Assembly: GCA_937889595.1 (NCBI GenBank) | Contig: CALAOR010000088.1 | Location: 1-64,000 of the forward strand | Reading direction: 5' to 3' | DNA from: an uncultured bacterium | GTDB lineage: Bacteria > Oederibacteriota > PGYV01 > Palsa-1178 | Length of the DNA stretch: 64,000 nucleotides | Part shown: positions 32,935-40,601 of the stretch, in pieces | Layout of the letters: each line of letters opens with the position of its first letter | How positions within the stretch are numbered: position 1 is the first letter of the stretch | Notes under the pieces: generated by a model | What the model was told of the DNA's origin: nothing | The model's database searches: none | What the model saw: only the letters and a program-made list of their open reading frames with translations | Position numbers and translations under genes: made by a program

Positions 32935-33462
32935 CTATTTTAAATGTTTCGACAGGAAAATATCATAAAGAACCAGCGCTCTTTTTACTGTAATTGTCAC
33001 CGCCCTGGACGAAACCGTGGCGCCGGAAATTGCCTTTATATCCGAGCCTAACGCGATCGGATCCAGCAATGACTTGCCAATATACTGTTTTAGAAAAATA
33101 GGCTTCACAATACCTCTTCCCCTGCGTTCTTTCATTGATATGATAATAATATCCTTGATCTTCTTTGTGGCGGCGTCAATAAGTATCGCCATTTCTATCA
33201 TCCCGTGTTTTCCCTGCTCTTCATCAAGTATAACAGCCCCGGTTTTTGAAGGATATATGATATATACCCCTTTTACAGCTACCAGTTCCCCGACAATTTT
33301 ATTGACTTGTTCAATATCCGCGTCTGCCAGGATCAAGGATCTGGCCTTTAAATCAGAGTCCGGCAGCAGTTGTTTTACGATGTCGTCGGTTGATGAAAAT
33401 GCCGGCGTTGCAAGGAAAACAACCGTCAAAACAGCCATAATCAAAAAAAGCGTTTTTTTCAT
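32935..33462 (-). CDS. Exported FMN-binding-domain protein (flavinylated), copy 2
   Basis: A 175-residue protein: signal peptide (MKKTLFLIMAVLTVVFLATPAFS), single FMN_bind domain with flavinylation motif DIKAISGATVSS (about 143-154). Paralogue of the copies at 24931 and 33727; the domain order and ending (VKRALVLYDIF) are shared. Probably a soluble periplasmic flavoprotein in electron transfer to or from the quinone pool. AAGGAGG precedes the ATG. Its promoter carries operator site D. Confidence 0.9.
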   Translation of the reverse strand: MKKTLFLIMAVLTVVFLATPAFSSTDDIVKQLLPDSDLKARSLILADADIEQVNKIVGELVAVKGVYIIYPSKTGAVILDEEQGKHGMIEMAILIDAATKKIKDIIIISMKERRGRGIVKPIFLKQYIGKSLLDPIALGSDIKAISGATVSSRAVTITVKRALVLYDIFLSKHLK

Positions 33463-33571
33463 AGTTCATTTCCTCCTTGAATATTTTTTCACTGAATACT
33501 TTACAACTGCAGCTTTAAAATTGCTTCTTTACCTCTTTAAATTAGCGCCGGTAAATCCCGCATTTTATATC

Positions 33572-33616
33572 CTACTATTCTTGTAGCATTATACTTCACA
33601 GCATCCATATAGTCAA
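33572..33616 (-). promoter_or_regulatory. Promoter with CTACT-N5-TGTAG operator (site D)
   Basis: TTGACT (33616-33611), 17 nt, TATAAT (33593-33588), then CTACTATTCTTGTAG (33572-33586 on the plus strand) covering +1. Drives FMN-binding copy 2. Confidence 0.75.
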
Positions 33617-33640
33617 ATTATTTTGTGGATGTTTCACAGT

Positions 33641-33707
33641 AAAAAAAGCTGAAAGGGAGGAGAAAAAACACTTTGGAGGGCATTTTTCATCCTCCTCCGC
33701 TGTCAGC
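33641..33707 (-). terminator. Terminator of FMN-binding copy 3
   Basis: Two stacked pairings, CTCCTCC/GGAGGAG and TCAGC/GCTGA, around a loop of about 30 nt, followed on the minus strand by seven T. Again a terminator with an unusually large loop, as at 7654-7713. Confidence 0.65.
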
Positions 33708-33726
33708 CTTTTGCATCTTGTTTTTC

Positions 33727-34239
33727 TTATTTTCCGGCAGGTATTGCCTCGCCATATACAAGCAAAGCCCTTTTTACGGCCGTACATACCGCCTTGGAAC
33801 TAACCGTGGCTCCGCTTACTGCTTTTATATCTTTGCCTACTTCCACGGCATCAGCCGTGCATTTGCCGGTGTATTGCCCCAAAAAAACGGGGAGTTTTAC
33901 CGCAACTCCTCTTTTTTCCTGCATTGCAAATATTTCTATTCCTTTTACTTTTCTATCCGCCTTGCTTATGGCTATCGCGAATTTTATCGGACCCCATTTG
34001 CCCATCTGTTCTTCTATTACCACTGTCTCTGTCTTGCCTACATAGAACGTATAAGCTGTTTTTACCGGCTGTTTTGTTCCCATGCCGGCCTGTATCTTTG
34101 CCGTCTGCGCAGCCGTCAGCGTTACCGCGGTTGGTTTTAATCCCTCTTCCTGTGTAAGGTTCTTTACTGCATCTGTTTCTGACGCCAAAAGTGCTGCTGA
34201 AAAAACCACTGCTAAAACAGTAACCAAAAACTTTTTCAT
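33727..34239 (-). CDS. Exported FMN-binding-domain protein (flavinylated), copy 3
   Basis: A 170-residue protein with signal peptide (MKKFLVTVLAVVFSAALLAS) and one FMN_bind domain; motif DIKAVSGATVSS (about 137-148) for covalent FMN by ApbE. Most similar to copy 1 at the protein level (VVIEEQMGKWGPIKFAIAI against VVVEEQMGKWGIIYMAILI). AAGGAG precedes the ATG. It follows the porin and HxHxH membrane protein genes on the same strand and may be read from their promoter. Confidence 0.9.
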   Translation of the reverse strand: MKKFLVTVLAVVFSAALLASETDAVKNLTQEEGLKPTAVTLTAAQTAKIQAGMGTKQPVKTAYTFYVGKTETVVIEEQMGKWGPIKFAIAISKADRKVKGIEIFAMQEKRGVAVKLPVFLGQYTGKCTADAVEVGKDIKAVSGATVSSKAVCTAVKRALLVYGEAIPAGK

Positions 34240-34312
34240 GACGCATCTCCTTATATTTTAACATTTTTATTTCTATAAGTCCGTATTACATCATACGAAA
34301 CATAAAGGGGGT

Positions 34313-34336
34313 GGGGCGCCTTTTTCAAGGCGCCCC
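34313..34336. terminator. GC-rich hairpin after the porin gene
   Basis: GGGGCGCC (34313-34320), eight-base loop, GGCGCCCC (34329-34336). On the minus strand it lacks a strong T-run, so it may only partly end the porin transcript before FMN-binding copy 3. Confidence 0.55.
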
Positions 34337-34401
34337 GGCCCTTTTTGTCACCGGCACGGGTTGGCTTACACCACTACCCTGCGGGGTTATATTTCCTTAA
34401 C

Positions 34402-35571
34402 TTAGAAAGAACTTCTGACAGCTATATTCGGCCTTGTGAAAACAATCGATTTCGCTCCGTCTGACTGTCTCCAGTCCCCAATATCGCAGTTAACCTGCAA
34501 TATAGTGCTGTCGGACAGGGATATTTCCGAACCAATCGTATTTGTGAGATAATTAACAGATAACGACCTGGTCGCCACGCTTGCGCCTGCATATTCAACA
34601 GCGTGATCGTGGTGTATCATGAACTGCAGCCACGGCAGCACCCTGTAGAATAATTTTACATAGTAGCCCGTGTCTGTCTTGTCGACGCCTTTGACTTTTA
34701 CGTTCTCTATTTTGTCCGTTGCTATTTCGCTCCTCAGCGTAAGTCCGCCCAGGCTTACATTGATACCCGCAAGCAGCTTCTGCTTTGCGTAAAGTTCCTT
34801 ATCGTCCCAGCGGGAAGCGAAAGCTGATAAGTAAAGCTCAACTGGACCGTAATGCGGTTCAACATGCAGCATGACGCCCGGCTGATTGTTGTTTTCAAAT
34901 ACAAAATCCCCGTCCGCCCCGCTAAGGACATAAAGATTTACAGGCAGTGACAAGTCGCCGAACGTAAAACTTTTTGCGACTCCGAAACCGTAATCTTCAA
35001 GTACCATGATGTCATGCGTTGCTTTTCCTGTCGTCATTTCCTCGTCAAAAAACAGTTCTTCGCCGTAATCCATGGAAAAATGCGGCCTTAGCGCTCCTAC
35101 CTCAAGAGTAATGTCATGCGGCAGGTTTAAGATCATTTCAGCTACTCCGTGCCCCCAGTTGCTCGCCGCTATGGCAGTTTGGGTAATTCCGTTCGGGATG
35201 GCCGGTTTGGCCGTTGGGAGGGATACCTGCCCCAGTTTTGGCGTCGCGCCCGTGCTTGCCGACCAATTTGGTTCTAACAAAAAGCTAACCAAATCATTAC
35301 ATTTTACGTTGAGAATCAGATCGAATTCGCTAAAAGACACGCCGTAGCTCTTTGTTATATCCGCTTGTTTTACAGGGGCGCCAACATCTCTTCCTATTCC
35401 TGCCGGGCGGTCAAATATCCACATTTTTAACCAACCACCGACCCTTACTGAAGGGCCCGATTCATCTGCTGCAGTTGTTGAGGCAACTGCCGTGTCCGCT
35501 GCGAAAACTATTGCCGAAATTCCGGCCATAAGAACAAGCACTACTGTAAGAACAAAAAATTTCTTTGCCAT
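34402..35571 (-). CDS. Porin-like outer-membrane protein
   Basis: A 389-residue exported protein: signal peptide (1-24), then VRVGGWLKMWIFDRP, alternating beta strands, and a C-terminal strand ending in Phe (FTRPNIAVRSSF) as in outer-membrane barrels. No Cys-rich or heme motif. It is reminiscent of phosphate-selective or general porins found beside respiratory genes. Substrate unknown. GGAGGAAG precedes the ATG. Encoded 90 bp after the HxHxH membrane protein, in the same operon behind promoter E. Confidence 0.75.
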   Translation of the reverse strand: MAKKFFVLTVVLVLMAGISAIVFAADTAVASTTAADESGPSVRVGGWLKMWIFDRPAGIGRDVGAPVKQADITKSYGVSFSEFDLILNVKCNDLVSFLLEPNWSASTGATPKLGQVSLPTAKPAIPNGITQTAIAASNWGHGVAEMILNLPHDITLEVGALRPHFSMDYGEELFFDEEMTTGKATHDIMVLEDYGFGVAKSFTFGDLSLPVNLYVLSGADGDFVFENNNQPGVMLHVEPHYGPVELYLSAFASRWDDKELYAKQKLLAGINVSLGGLTLRSEIATDKIENVKVKGVDKTDTGYYVKLFYRVLPWLQFMIHHDHAVEYAGASVATRSLSVNYLTNTIGSEISLSDSTILQVNCDIGDWRQSDGAKSIVFTRPNIAVRSSF

Positions 35572-35660
35572 GACTTCCTCCTAACATTTTTTTCAGCGGG
35601 CTCATGTCCGCTGTTGTGCGGGTTTTTTTCGCCTGCACCTCCCTGGTGTTATTTTTTTTT

Positions 35661-36170
35661 TTACTTTTTAATCCTTCTGAGCCACATTTCTTTGATCCAC
35701 ATCTCGTAGAAAGGCACTGCTATTTCTATCAGCGCGCATATCCCTATGGTCATCCCGGCCAGCAGGATCGTTATTGCAAACTGCGGCAGCACAAACCTGA
35801 CCAGGAACATGGATGATATGTCCAGAAGTATGGCAAGGAACGATATGGCAGGAACTACCGCTTTATAAACAGCAGGCACACCGGTGAGCATGAACACGAT
35901 GCCGAGGGTGAAAAACATTCCTGTCATCCCCAAAATATGGGTATGGGCGTGCGCAACCAGTTCGTTAAAATCCGGCGCGACAATCATGTTTGCTTCGTTG
36001 CCCCTGTAATGGTCAACTATGGAATTGTAGTTTAATCCCACATTGCTCAGCACATTCAAAATAGCCATAAGGTAGCCGCAGCCGATACAGACCAAGAACA
36101 TGGATATAAATACCTTTCCGTAGAAAGGCAACTTTTCCAGTCCTATTTCAGCAAAAATCGATTTTTCCAC
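35661..36170 (-). CDS. Four-helix membrane protein with HAHTH motif
   Basis: A 169-residue inner-membrane protein with four or five predicted helices (about 15-35, 70-92, 95-115, 122-145). The key segment NELVAHAHTHILGMTGMFFTLGIVF has three closely spaced His at the start of a helix, a pattern found in uncharacterised membrane proteins of respiratory clusters and possibly heme-binding. A smaller relative is at 9449-9835. The start is GTG at 36170 behind AGGAGG. First gene behind promoter E. Confidence 0.75.
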   Translation of the reverse strand: MEKSIFAEIGLEKLPFYGKVFISMFLVCIGCGYLMAILNVLSNVGLNYNSIVDHYRGNEANMIVAPDFNELVAHAHTHILGMTGMFFTLGIVFMLTGVPAVYKAVVPAISFLAILLDISSMFLVRFVLPQFAITILLAGMTIGICALIEIAVPFYEMWIKEMWLRRIKK

Positions 36171-36275
36171 TTTATTTGCCTCCTTTCTTTTTTTTATGCC
36201 ATGGCGCCCGGCAAACAGGCTTTTGAGCCATTTTTCTATTTATGATACCCCGTTTCACTTTCAACTGCCGTAATC

Positions 36276-36319
36276 CTACTCCTTCAGTAGCAATATAGCA
36301 TAATAATTTGTATTGTCAA
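36276..36319 (-). promoter_or_regulatory. Promoter with CTACT-N5-AGTAG operator (site E)
   Basis: TTGACA (36319-36314), 16 nt, TATATT (36297-36292), then the perfect palindrome CTACTCCTTCAGTAG (36276-36290) over +1. Best copy of the operator family. Drives the HAHTH protein and porin. Confidence 0.8.
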
Positions 36320-36387
36320 CTATAATAGTGGTATTAAAACAGCATTATAAGCCAATGTTTATGCTTGTTTTTAAAAAAGGCATAATG

Positions 36388-36594
36388 TATGTGAAAGTTT
36401 TCTTGCTTGTTGCGTATATTTGAATGGTTTTTATGCAGCATGATATTACTAATAGTGTGGGTGTGAAATACTTCATTTGAGCCCAGTTTGAGAATTCACC
36501 GCCTATGTGAAAGTTTTCTTTTTTATAGCGCCTGCAGCAGTATTTTACAGCGGAATAAAATTATTATAGTGGCGGGCGTGAAATATTTCATTTG
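36388..36594. repeat. Two copies of a 90-bp block with conserved ends
   Basis: TATGTGAAAGTTTTCTT (36388-36404 and 36504-36520) is followed 75 and 74 bp later by GTGAAATA[C/T]TTCATTTG (36463-36479 and 36578-36594). The insides have diverged. The right end contains the palindrome TGAAATATTTCA, so these may be paired protein-binding sites rather than decayed mobile DNA. Confidence 0.6.
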
Positions 36595-36650
36595 GATTTA
36601 ATTTCATATGATACTGTGGGGGAACCTCATAAAACCATGAAATTTTTTAT

Positions 36651-36855
36651 CGTGTCCGGCACGGATGAAATTTTTCTGTGGCCTGTGCGCCACTAAAACC
36701 TTTAATATGTTTTGCGACCGGTCAGAGAGCATATGAAAATCAAGGATTTATCTACCTCTCATATCAAGCTCCGCTTATAATACAAGCGCACAAACTTGTC
36801 CGCCGAAGCTTTGCGGAGGCGGATCCATAGAAAAATTTCATCCGTGCCGGACACG
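36651..36855. mobile_element. MITE-like element, 205 bp, 31-bp terminal inverted repeats
   Basis: Left end CGTGTCCGGCACGGATGAAA... (36651-36681) is the complement of the right end (36825-36855) with one mismatch in 31. No ORF inside. An inner hairpin (TCCGCC...GGCGGA, about 36799-36823) is present. The right end and the bases after it recur at 40138-40190. No clear target duplication was seen. Confidence 0.65.
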
Positions 36856-36942
36856 ACCTATCATTAAGGCCATGTACCATTCGCAGTAACTCAGGTACAT
36901 GGCATGCTTTTCCGCCACCATCCATATTATATCAACAGTGAA

Positions 36943-37251
36943 TTATCCCTTGATCATTGTCAGAAGCATTTTGAATTTAACGTCCGCTTTTACAGCATGT
37001 GAAATATTCGCCGGCATTATGATAAGTTCTCCTTCTTTTACTTCATTTGCCTCTCCTCCAATTATTATTGCAGCGGTTCCCTCTGTCACCTGAGCCATGG
37101 CGTCAAAAGGCGCCGTGTGTTCTGAAAGCGACTGGCCCTTGTCAAAAGCAAATAATGTGACTGTGCCTGTTTTTTTGTTCAGGATCTGCTTTGAAACTAT
37201 AGAACCTTTGGAATACTCAACCCCTGTCTTCAATGAAATTTTCTCAGCCAT
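36943..37251 (-). CDS. Small cupin-domain protein
   Basis: A 102-residue single-domain cupin: QSLSEHTAPFDAMAQVTEGTAAIIIGG (motif 1, with one His) and EGELIIMPANISHAVKA (motif 2, His). A metal-binding barrel; the stripped-down first motif has fewer His than usual. Such small cupins often accompany hemerythrin and hcp genes in anaerobes. Last gene of the operon that begins at 40037. The ATG at 37251 follows GGAGGATG. Confidence 0.85.
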   Translation of the reverse strand: MAEKISLKTGVEYSKGSIVSKQILNKKTGTVTLFAFDKGQSLSEHTAPFDAMAQVTEGTAAIIIGGEANEVKEGELIIMPANISHAVKADVKFKMLLTMIKG

Positions 37252-37321
37252 GATCATCCTCCATTTTGGTTTTGTGCTTCATCCGCAAATCCGCATTCCG
37301 CAATCTCCGATCCGCAATGAC

Positions 37322-37708
37322 CTAAAGTCTCTTCTCCCCCTGCAGTTTTGTGATCTTTGTAACATCCTGTGTCATTTCAAGACATCCCAGGTATTTGCCC
37401 TGCGTGTCCTTTACCGGGAAATAACTTATCATTACCTTTTTCCCCAGAAAATCTATCCAGAATTCCGACTCCTTTAAAGTACCGCTTTTAAAGCCGTCCA
37501 GAATTGTGTTAACCTTATCCAGGCTCTTTGGCGGATGGCAATTCTGCACCTTCCGTCCCAGATCCATTTTCGTACGCGGAAAAATCCTTCCCCCCCCGGG
37601 CGTATTAAAAAATTTGACAGTGTCATTTGCGTCCACAAACGACACATCAACGGGCAGCGCGTCCATGACAGCTTCAATTGTTTCTATTGAAAGTTCTTTT
37701 AGATTCAT
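37322..37708 (-). CDS. Stand-alone PAS domain of DUF438 type
   Basis: A 128-residue PAS domain: EAVMDALPVDVSFVDANDTVKFFN start, then FPRTKMDLGRKVQNCHPPKSLDKVNTILDGFKSGT and ISYFPVKDTQGKYLGCLEMTQDVT. The NCHPPKS motif marks the PAS that normally forms the C-terminus of DUF438-hemerythrin proteins and can bind heme. Here it is a separate gene 43 bp after the DUF438/hemerythrin gene, so the usual single protein is split in two. Confidence 0.88.
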   Translation of the reverse strand: MNLKELSIETIEAVMDALPVDVSFVDANDTVKFFNTPGGGRIFPRTKMDLGRKVQNCHPPKSLDKVNTILDGFKSGTLKESEFWIDFLGKKVMISYFPVKDTQGKYLGCLEMTQDVTKITKLQGEKRL

Positions 37709-37751
37709 TGTTCTTCTCCCCCTCTTGAACTTTTGGATTTTGGGTCCTGGC

Positions 37752-38519
37752 TTACAAACCCGGTTTAAAGTACCCTAAATTATCGCACTCTTCCTTAATA
37801 TCCTTCCACTCATCATCGGTTATGACTTTCATTGCCGTCACATACAGTATGTTTTCTTCTTTCTGGGTATGGGAACCGAATTTTTCAAGCAGAAGCATCG
37901 CTATCTGCGCAAGACGCCCGAGAAAATCCGTGAAATTTTCCGCGTTCACGGCTTTAGCGAGCTTTATTATGGCTTTTTTCAGTTCTTTCATTTCAGTATG
38001 GTCGTGCCACATTATTGCCGGCGGCTGTTCTATGCCGTGTTTTTCAAGTACGGGGAAAAGAGTGTTTTCCTGCCTTACATTATGGTTCTCCGCTTCCATG
38101 ATTTTGTCCGCGAGTTTTCCTATCATTTTTACCTCAGTGACGGCATCTTCATAGTTTCCTATTTTCTTTGCTTCCTTGATCTCGTCTATAAGTTTTTCCA
38201 TAACGGAAAGTATGTTTTTATGGTCCTCCTGAAATGACGCTATTGGGTGCCCCTCGGGCACTTTTAAGTTCGGGTTCCTTATCACATCCCTGAACATTTC
38301 CAGGTGCACGTCGCAGGCTTTCATGAGGTCGTCTATGGTCGATCCCTCTTTCATAAGTTCGGCTTCCGCGGCCGCGATTATAAGCGGATTGGCATCCTTT
38401 ATGGTTTCCTTGAAATCCTTCTTAATAATCGCCATTTCCTCGGGGCTTGTTTTTTCCGATACCTTTTTCAGGAGTTCCTTTATCTTTTGCTTTGATTCAT
38501 CAAATTTCGCGTCGCCCAT
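37752..38519 (-). CDS. DUF438 and hemerythrin-domain protein
   Basis: A 255-residue protein. Residues about 5-95 are DUF438 (KELLKKVSEKTSPEEMAIIKKDFKE, ACDVHLEMFRDVI). The rest is an HHE hemerythrin domain with di-iron ligands in QEDHKNILSVMEKL, AENHNVRQENTLFPVLEKHG, WHDHTEMKELKK and SHTQKEENILY. It should bind O2 or NO at a di-iron centre in the cytoplasm. The matching PAS is encoded separately just downstream. AAAGGAG precedes the ATG. Confidence 0.92.
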   Translation of the reverse strand: MGDAKFDESKQKIKELLKKVSEKTSPEEMAIIKKDFKETIKDANPLIIAAAEAELMKEGSTIDDLMKACDVHLEMFRDVIRNPNLKVPEGHPIASFQEDHKNILSVMEKLIDEIKEAKKIGNYEDAVTEVKMIGKLADKIMEAENHNVRQENTLFPVLEKHGIEQPPAIMWHDHTEMKELKKAIIKLAKAVNAENFTDFLGRLAQIAMLLLEKFGSHTQKEENILYVTAMKVITDDEWKDIKEECDNLGYFKPGL

Positions 38520-38534
38520 GATTTACAACTCCTT

Positions 38535-39107
38535 TTACTTTTTATGAAAATAAACCCTTACTTCATCTTCTGTTTTTTTGTCCACATATGATTCAAACCC
38601 CTGTGTCTGCAGATAATTTATTATAGGCGCGGGTTCAAATTTCTGTATGAGAACGAATCCGTTGCCCTGCTTTATGCTTCCAGCCTTATCCATTATGAAA
38701 GTAAAGGGCTCACCGTCAACCTTTCTGGCGTCAAACTCCTCAAACGCACTGCTTTGCCCCATCCATTCTGGCTTTTCTGCGCCCTTTTCCGCGCTGCCTG
38801 TTCCAAACTGTTTTTTCAGGAACTCTTCCTGCATTTTCGGTATCTGGCTTTTAAAAAAATTCAGGAATTCCCCGCCCTTGCCTATCGCCTCATTGAGTTC
38901 GTAAAGCATTTCCTTTATGTAAATATTCCCGATCTTTGAGGCTTTGCCAAGCGATGTTATCTTGGCAACCGTATTAAACATCACAGGATTCTGCAGGTTC
39001 TTGAATTTAGGAGATATCCTGATGAGTACCTCCTTAAGTCCGGGATATTTTGTCAGGACGTCATATACCGTATCTTCCTCTGTAATGATCCCTTCGGGTT
39101 TTTCCAT
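38535..39107 (-). CDS. DUF1858-DUF2249 protein
   Basis: A 190-residue protein with an N-terminal DUF1858 domain (EEDTVYDVLTKYPGLKEVLIRISPKFKNLQNPVM...KITSLGKAS) and a C-terminal DUF2249/TusA-like domain (FEEFDARKVDGEPFTFIMDKAGSIKQGNGFVLIQKFEPAPIINYLQTQGFES). This pairing is typical beside hemerythrin genes and is suspected to act in iron-sulfur repair or NO stress, without proof. Ends 15 bp before the hemerythrin gene. Confidence 0.88.
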   Translation of the reverse strand: MEKPEGIITEEDTVYDVLTKYPGLKEVLIRISPKFKNLQNPVMFNTVAKITSLGKASKIGNIYIKEMLYELNEAIGKGGEFLNFFKSQIPKMQEEFLKKQFGTGSAEKGAEKPEWMGQSSAFEEFDARKVDGEPFTFIMDKAGSIKQGNGFVLIQKFEPAPIINYLQTQGFESYVDKKTEDEVRVYFHKK

Positions 39108-39179
39108 ATTCTTCTCCTAATTTGGTTTATTTCAGCCTTATAACTGATTTCCCAATCCGCAATCGCCAACCCGCGATCA

Positions 39180-40037
39180 TCAGGCCCATTGTTCACTTAA
39201 AACATCGCCCTTTAATCCGATCACTATCACTTTTATGGGCACTTTTCTTTTGGAAAGCGACACAGCCTGCTTTGCCGCTCCTAACAAACCACCGCAGCAG
39301 GGAACTTCCATTATCATAACGGTTATTGTATTTACCATGGCGTCATCGATCATTGAAGTAAGTTTTTCCACATAAATATCCATACCTTCATCAAGCTTAG
39401 GGCAGGCAATAGCCAGTGATTTACCCTTCAGATAATCCTTGTGGAAATTTCCCATGGAAAAAGCCACACAGTCAGCAGCCAATAAAAGGTCTTTCTTCTG
39501 AAAGTAAGGCGCATTTGGCGACACTAAATGCAGTTGTATTGGCCACTGTTTCAGTTCTGACGGCTGTTTTCCCGTATTATCGTTACCGCCATTATCATCT
39601 TTGTCCGAAGAAAAATCAAGCGTTCTTGAACCCGGGCATCCTCCTCCTGCGTGAGCATGCCCCGCTTGATGCCTGGGTTTATCAAGGTCAGGGACGCGCA
39701 TATTATTCTTTTTTAGATAAACAACTGCTTCATTATAATAGACCGTTTCCCCATGATCTTTTAAGTGTTTTAAATGGGCAATTATTGTATTTTCACCCTG
39801 TTTTGAGATATTTGCCATGACTTTGTTTTCTTCGTATTTTACCGCTTCCCGTTTTTCAACTGTGATCGCGTCAACCGGGCATTCCCCTATGCAGGCCCCC
39901 AGTCCGTCGCATAGTAAATCAGAGACCAGTCTTGCCTTTCCATCTATTATTTGCAGGGCTCCTTCAGGGCATCCCGGTACGCAGTTCCCGCATCCATTGC
40001 ATTTATCATCATCTATTACCACGATTTCCCTGAGCAT
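39180..40037 (-). CDS. 2[4Fe-4S] ferredoxin-domain protein of hcp-type clusters
   Basis: A 285-residue protein: N-terminal two-cluster ferredoxin (CNGCGNCVPGCPEGAL, CDGLGACIGECPVDAI; residues 13-58), a linker with HQAGHAHAGGGCPGSRT, and a C-terminal domain with DCVAFSMGNFH, LAIACPKLD and EVPCCGGLLG. I know this arrangement from anaerobes, where it lies next to hybrid-cluster protein and is induced by nitrosative stress; no hcp is in this window. First gene of the five-gene operon behind the TATCAC/GTGATA promoter. AAAGGAG precedes the ATG. Confidence 0.88.
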   Translation of the reverse strand: MLREIVVIDDDKCNGCGNCVPGCPEGALQIIDGKARLVSDLLCDGLGACIGECPVDAITVEKREAVKYEENKVMANISKQGENTIIAHLKHLKDHGETVYYNEAVVYLKKNNMRVPDLDKPRHQAGHAHAGGGCPGSRTLDFSSDKDDNGGNDNTGKQPSELKQWPIQLHLVSPNAPYFQKKDLLLAADCVAFSMGNFHKDYLKGKSLAIACPKLDEGMDIYVEKLTSMIDDAMVNTITVMIMEVPCCGGLLGAAKQAVSLSKRKVPIKVIVIGLKGDVLSEQWA

Positions 40038-40062
40038 TCCTGTTCTCCTTTGTTTTGTAGTA

Positions 40063-40109
40063 TATCACCTTCATTGTGATATTCTACAAGACAAAGGAGA
40101 TTTTGTCAA
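40063..40109 (-). promoter_or_regulatory. Promoter with TATCAC-N7-GTGATA operator (ferredoxin operon)
   Basis: TTGACA (40109-40104), 17 nt, TAGAAT (40086-40081), directly followed by TATCACCTTCATTGTGATA (40063-40081). The same 19-bp operator in the same position is at 49121-49139 before the IscR-like gene. The outer bases GTAG/CTAC extend the dyad here. Confidence 0.8.
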
Positions 40110-40137
40110 TATGTTTTTTAATGGCTTAATTTTGTCA

Positions 40138-40190
40138 CCTGTGCCGGATACGACCTGTCATAAGGACTTTTCCGCCAGCACCATAAGGCG
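40138..40190. repeat. Partial copy of the repeat at 36840-36915
   Basis: CTGTGCCGGATACGACCT, then GTCATAAGG and CTTTTCCGCCAGCACCAT resemble 36842-36871 and 36906-36921, but the 30-bp hairpin present there is missing. Supports a dispersed family. Confidence 0.55.
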
Positions 40191-40201
40191 ATAATACTTT
40201 A

Positions 40202-40390
40202 CTTTGCTTGTATCCTATCCTTGACGCTTTATTATATATACCGCTTGTCCCGGCGCTTTAGCGCCGGGACTTGAGCGGGTATTTGTTTTGGACGTTAACC
40301 CCATGCTTTGCTTGTATCATGTCCTTGGCGCTTTATTATATATACCGCTTGTCCCGGCGCTGTAGCGCCGGGACTTGAGCGGGTATTTGT
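40202..40390. repeat. Tandem pair of 85-bp hairpin repeats
   Basis: Copies at 40202-40286 and 40306-40390 differ at only a few positions. Each ends in a strong hairpin centred on CCCGGCGCT/AGCGCCGGG with outer pairing ACCGCT/GAGCGGGT, preceded by the AT-rich TTTATTATATATACC. No coding capacity. Confidence 0.8.
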
Positions 40391-40437
40391 GGCTGTAAGC
40401 TTTTCGTCGCTCTAGCTCCTCAAAGCTAACAGCCACA
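40388..40437. repeat. Hairpin downstream of the candidate small RNA
   Basis: TGTGGCTGT (40388-40396) pairs with ACAGCCACA (40429-40437), and inside it TAGCTTTGAGGAGC pairs in part with AAAGCTTA. It adjoins the T-run of the small-RNA terminator. Confidence 0.55.
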
Positions 40438-40601
40438 AAAAAAAAGGCCCGCATTTCTGCGGGCCTTCTAAGATATGGGTGTAGGACGATATAAGGGGTT
40501 TTGGGAGGGGTTAGGGGGAAACCTACACCCATATTATCTTAGTTTATCTCTCATCTGTTTTGACTGCCTTGTTTAAAGAACGTCTTATATACCACTCTTT
40601 C
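40434..40601 (-). ncRNA. Candidate small RNA with C-rich loop
   Basis: From the promoter at 40592-40636 transcription would start near 40601 and run about 165 nt to a clean terminator (AAGGCCCGC/GCGGGCCTT, 40444-40467, then eight or more T). In between is a 13-bp perfect stem ATATGGGTGTAGG (40473-40485) with 40522-40534, closing a 36-nt loop that contains CCCCC, ACCCCTCCC and ACCCCTTAT. The last two blocks recur in the loop of the hairpin at 7662-7711. No ribosome site or credible ORF lies in the transcript. The C-rich loop could pair with Shine-Dalgarno regions. Confidence 0.6.

Larger units (their letters stand above)
36171..36942. other. Long non-coding region with promoter, duplicated block and inverted-repeat element
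   Basis: About 770 bp with no credible ORF. From left to right: promoter E with its operator (36276-36319), a duplicated 90-bp block (36388-36594), a 205-bp element with 31-bp terminal inverted repeats (36651-36855) and a hairpin GCCATGTACC/GGTACATGGC (36869-36904). Confidence 0.7.

Noticed and set aside
36799-36823. TCCGCC...GGCGGA hairpin as a terminator
   Set aside because: No T-run and no gene ending nearby; it lies inside the inverted-repeat element.
40317-40532. Minus-strand ORF of 71 codons over the repeats near 40.4 kb
   Set aside because: It runs through the small-RNA hairpin, its terminator and a repeat, has no ribosome site and an implausible composition.
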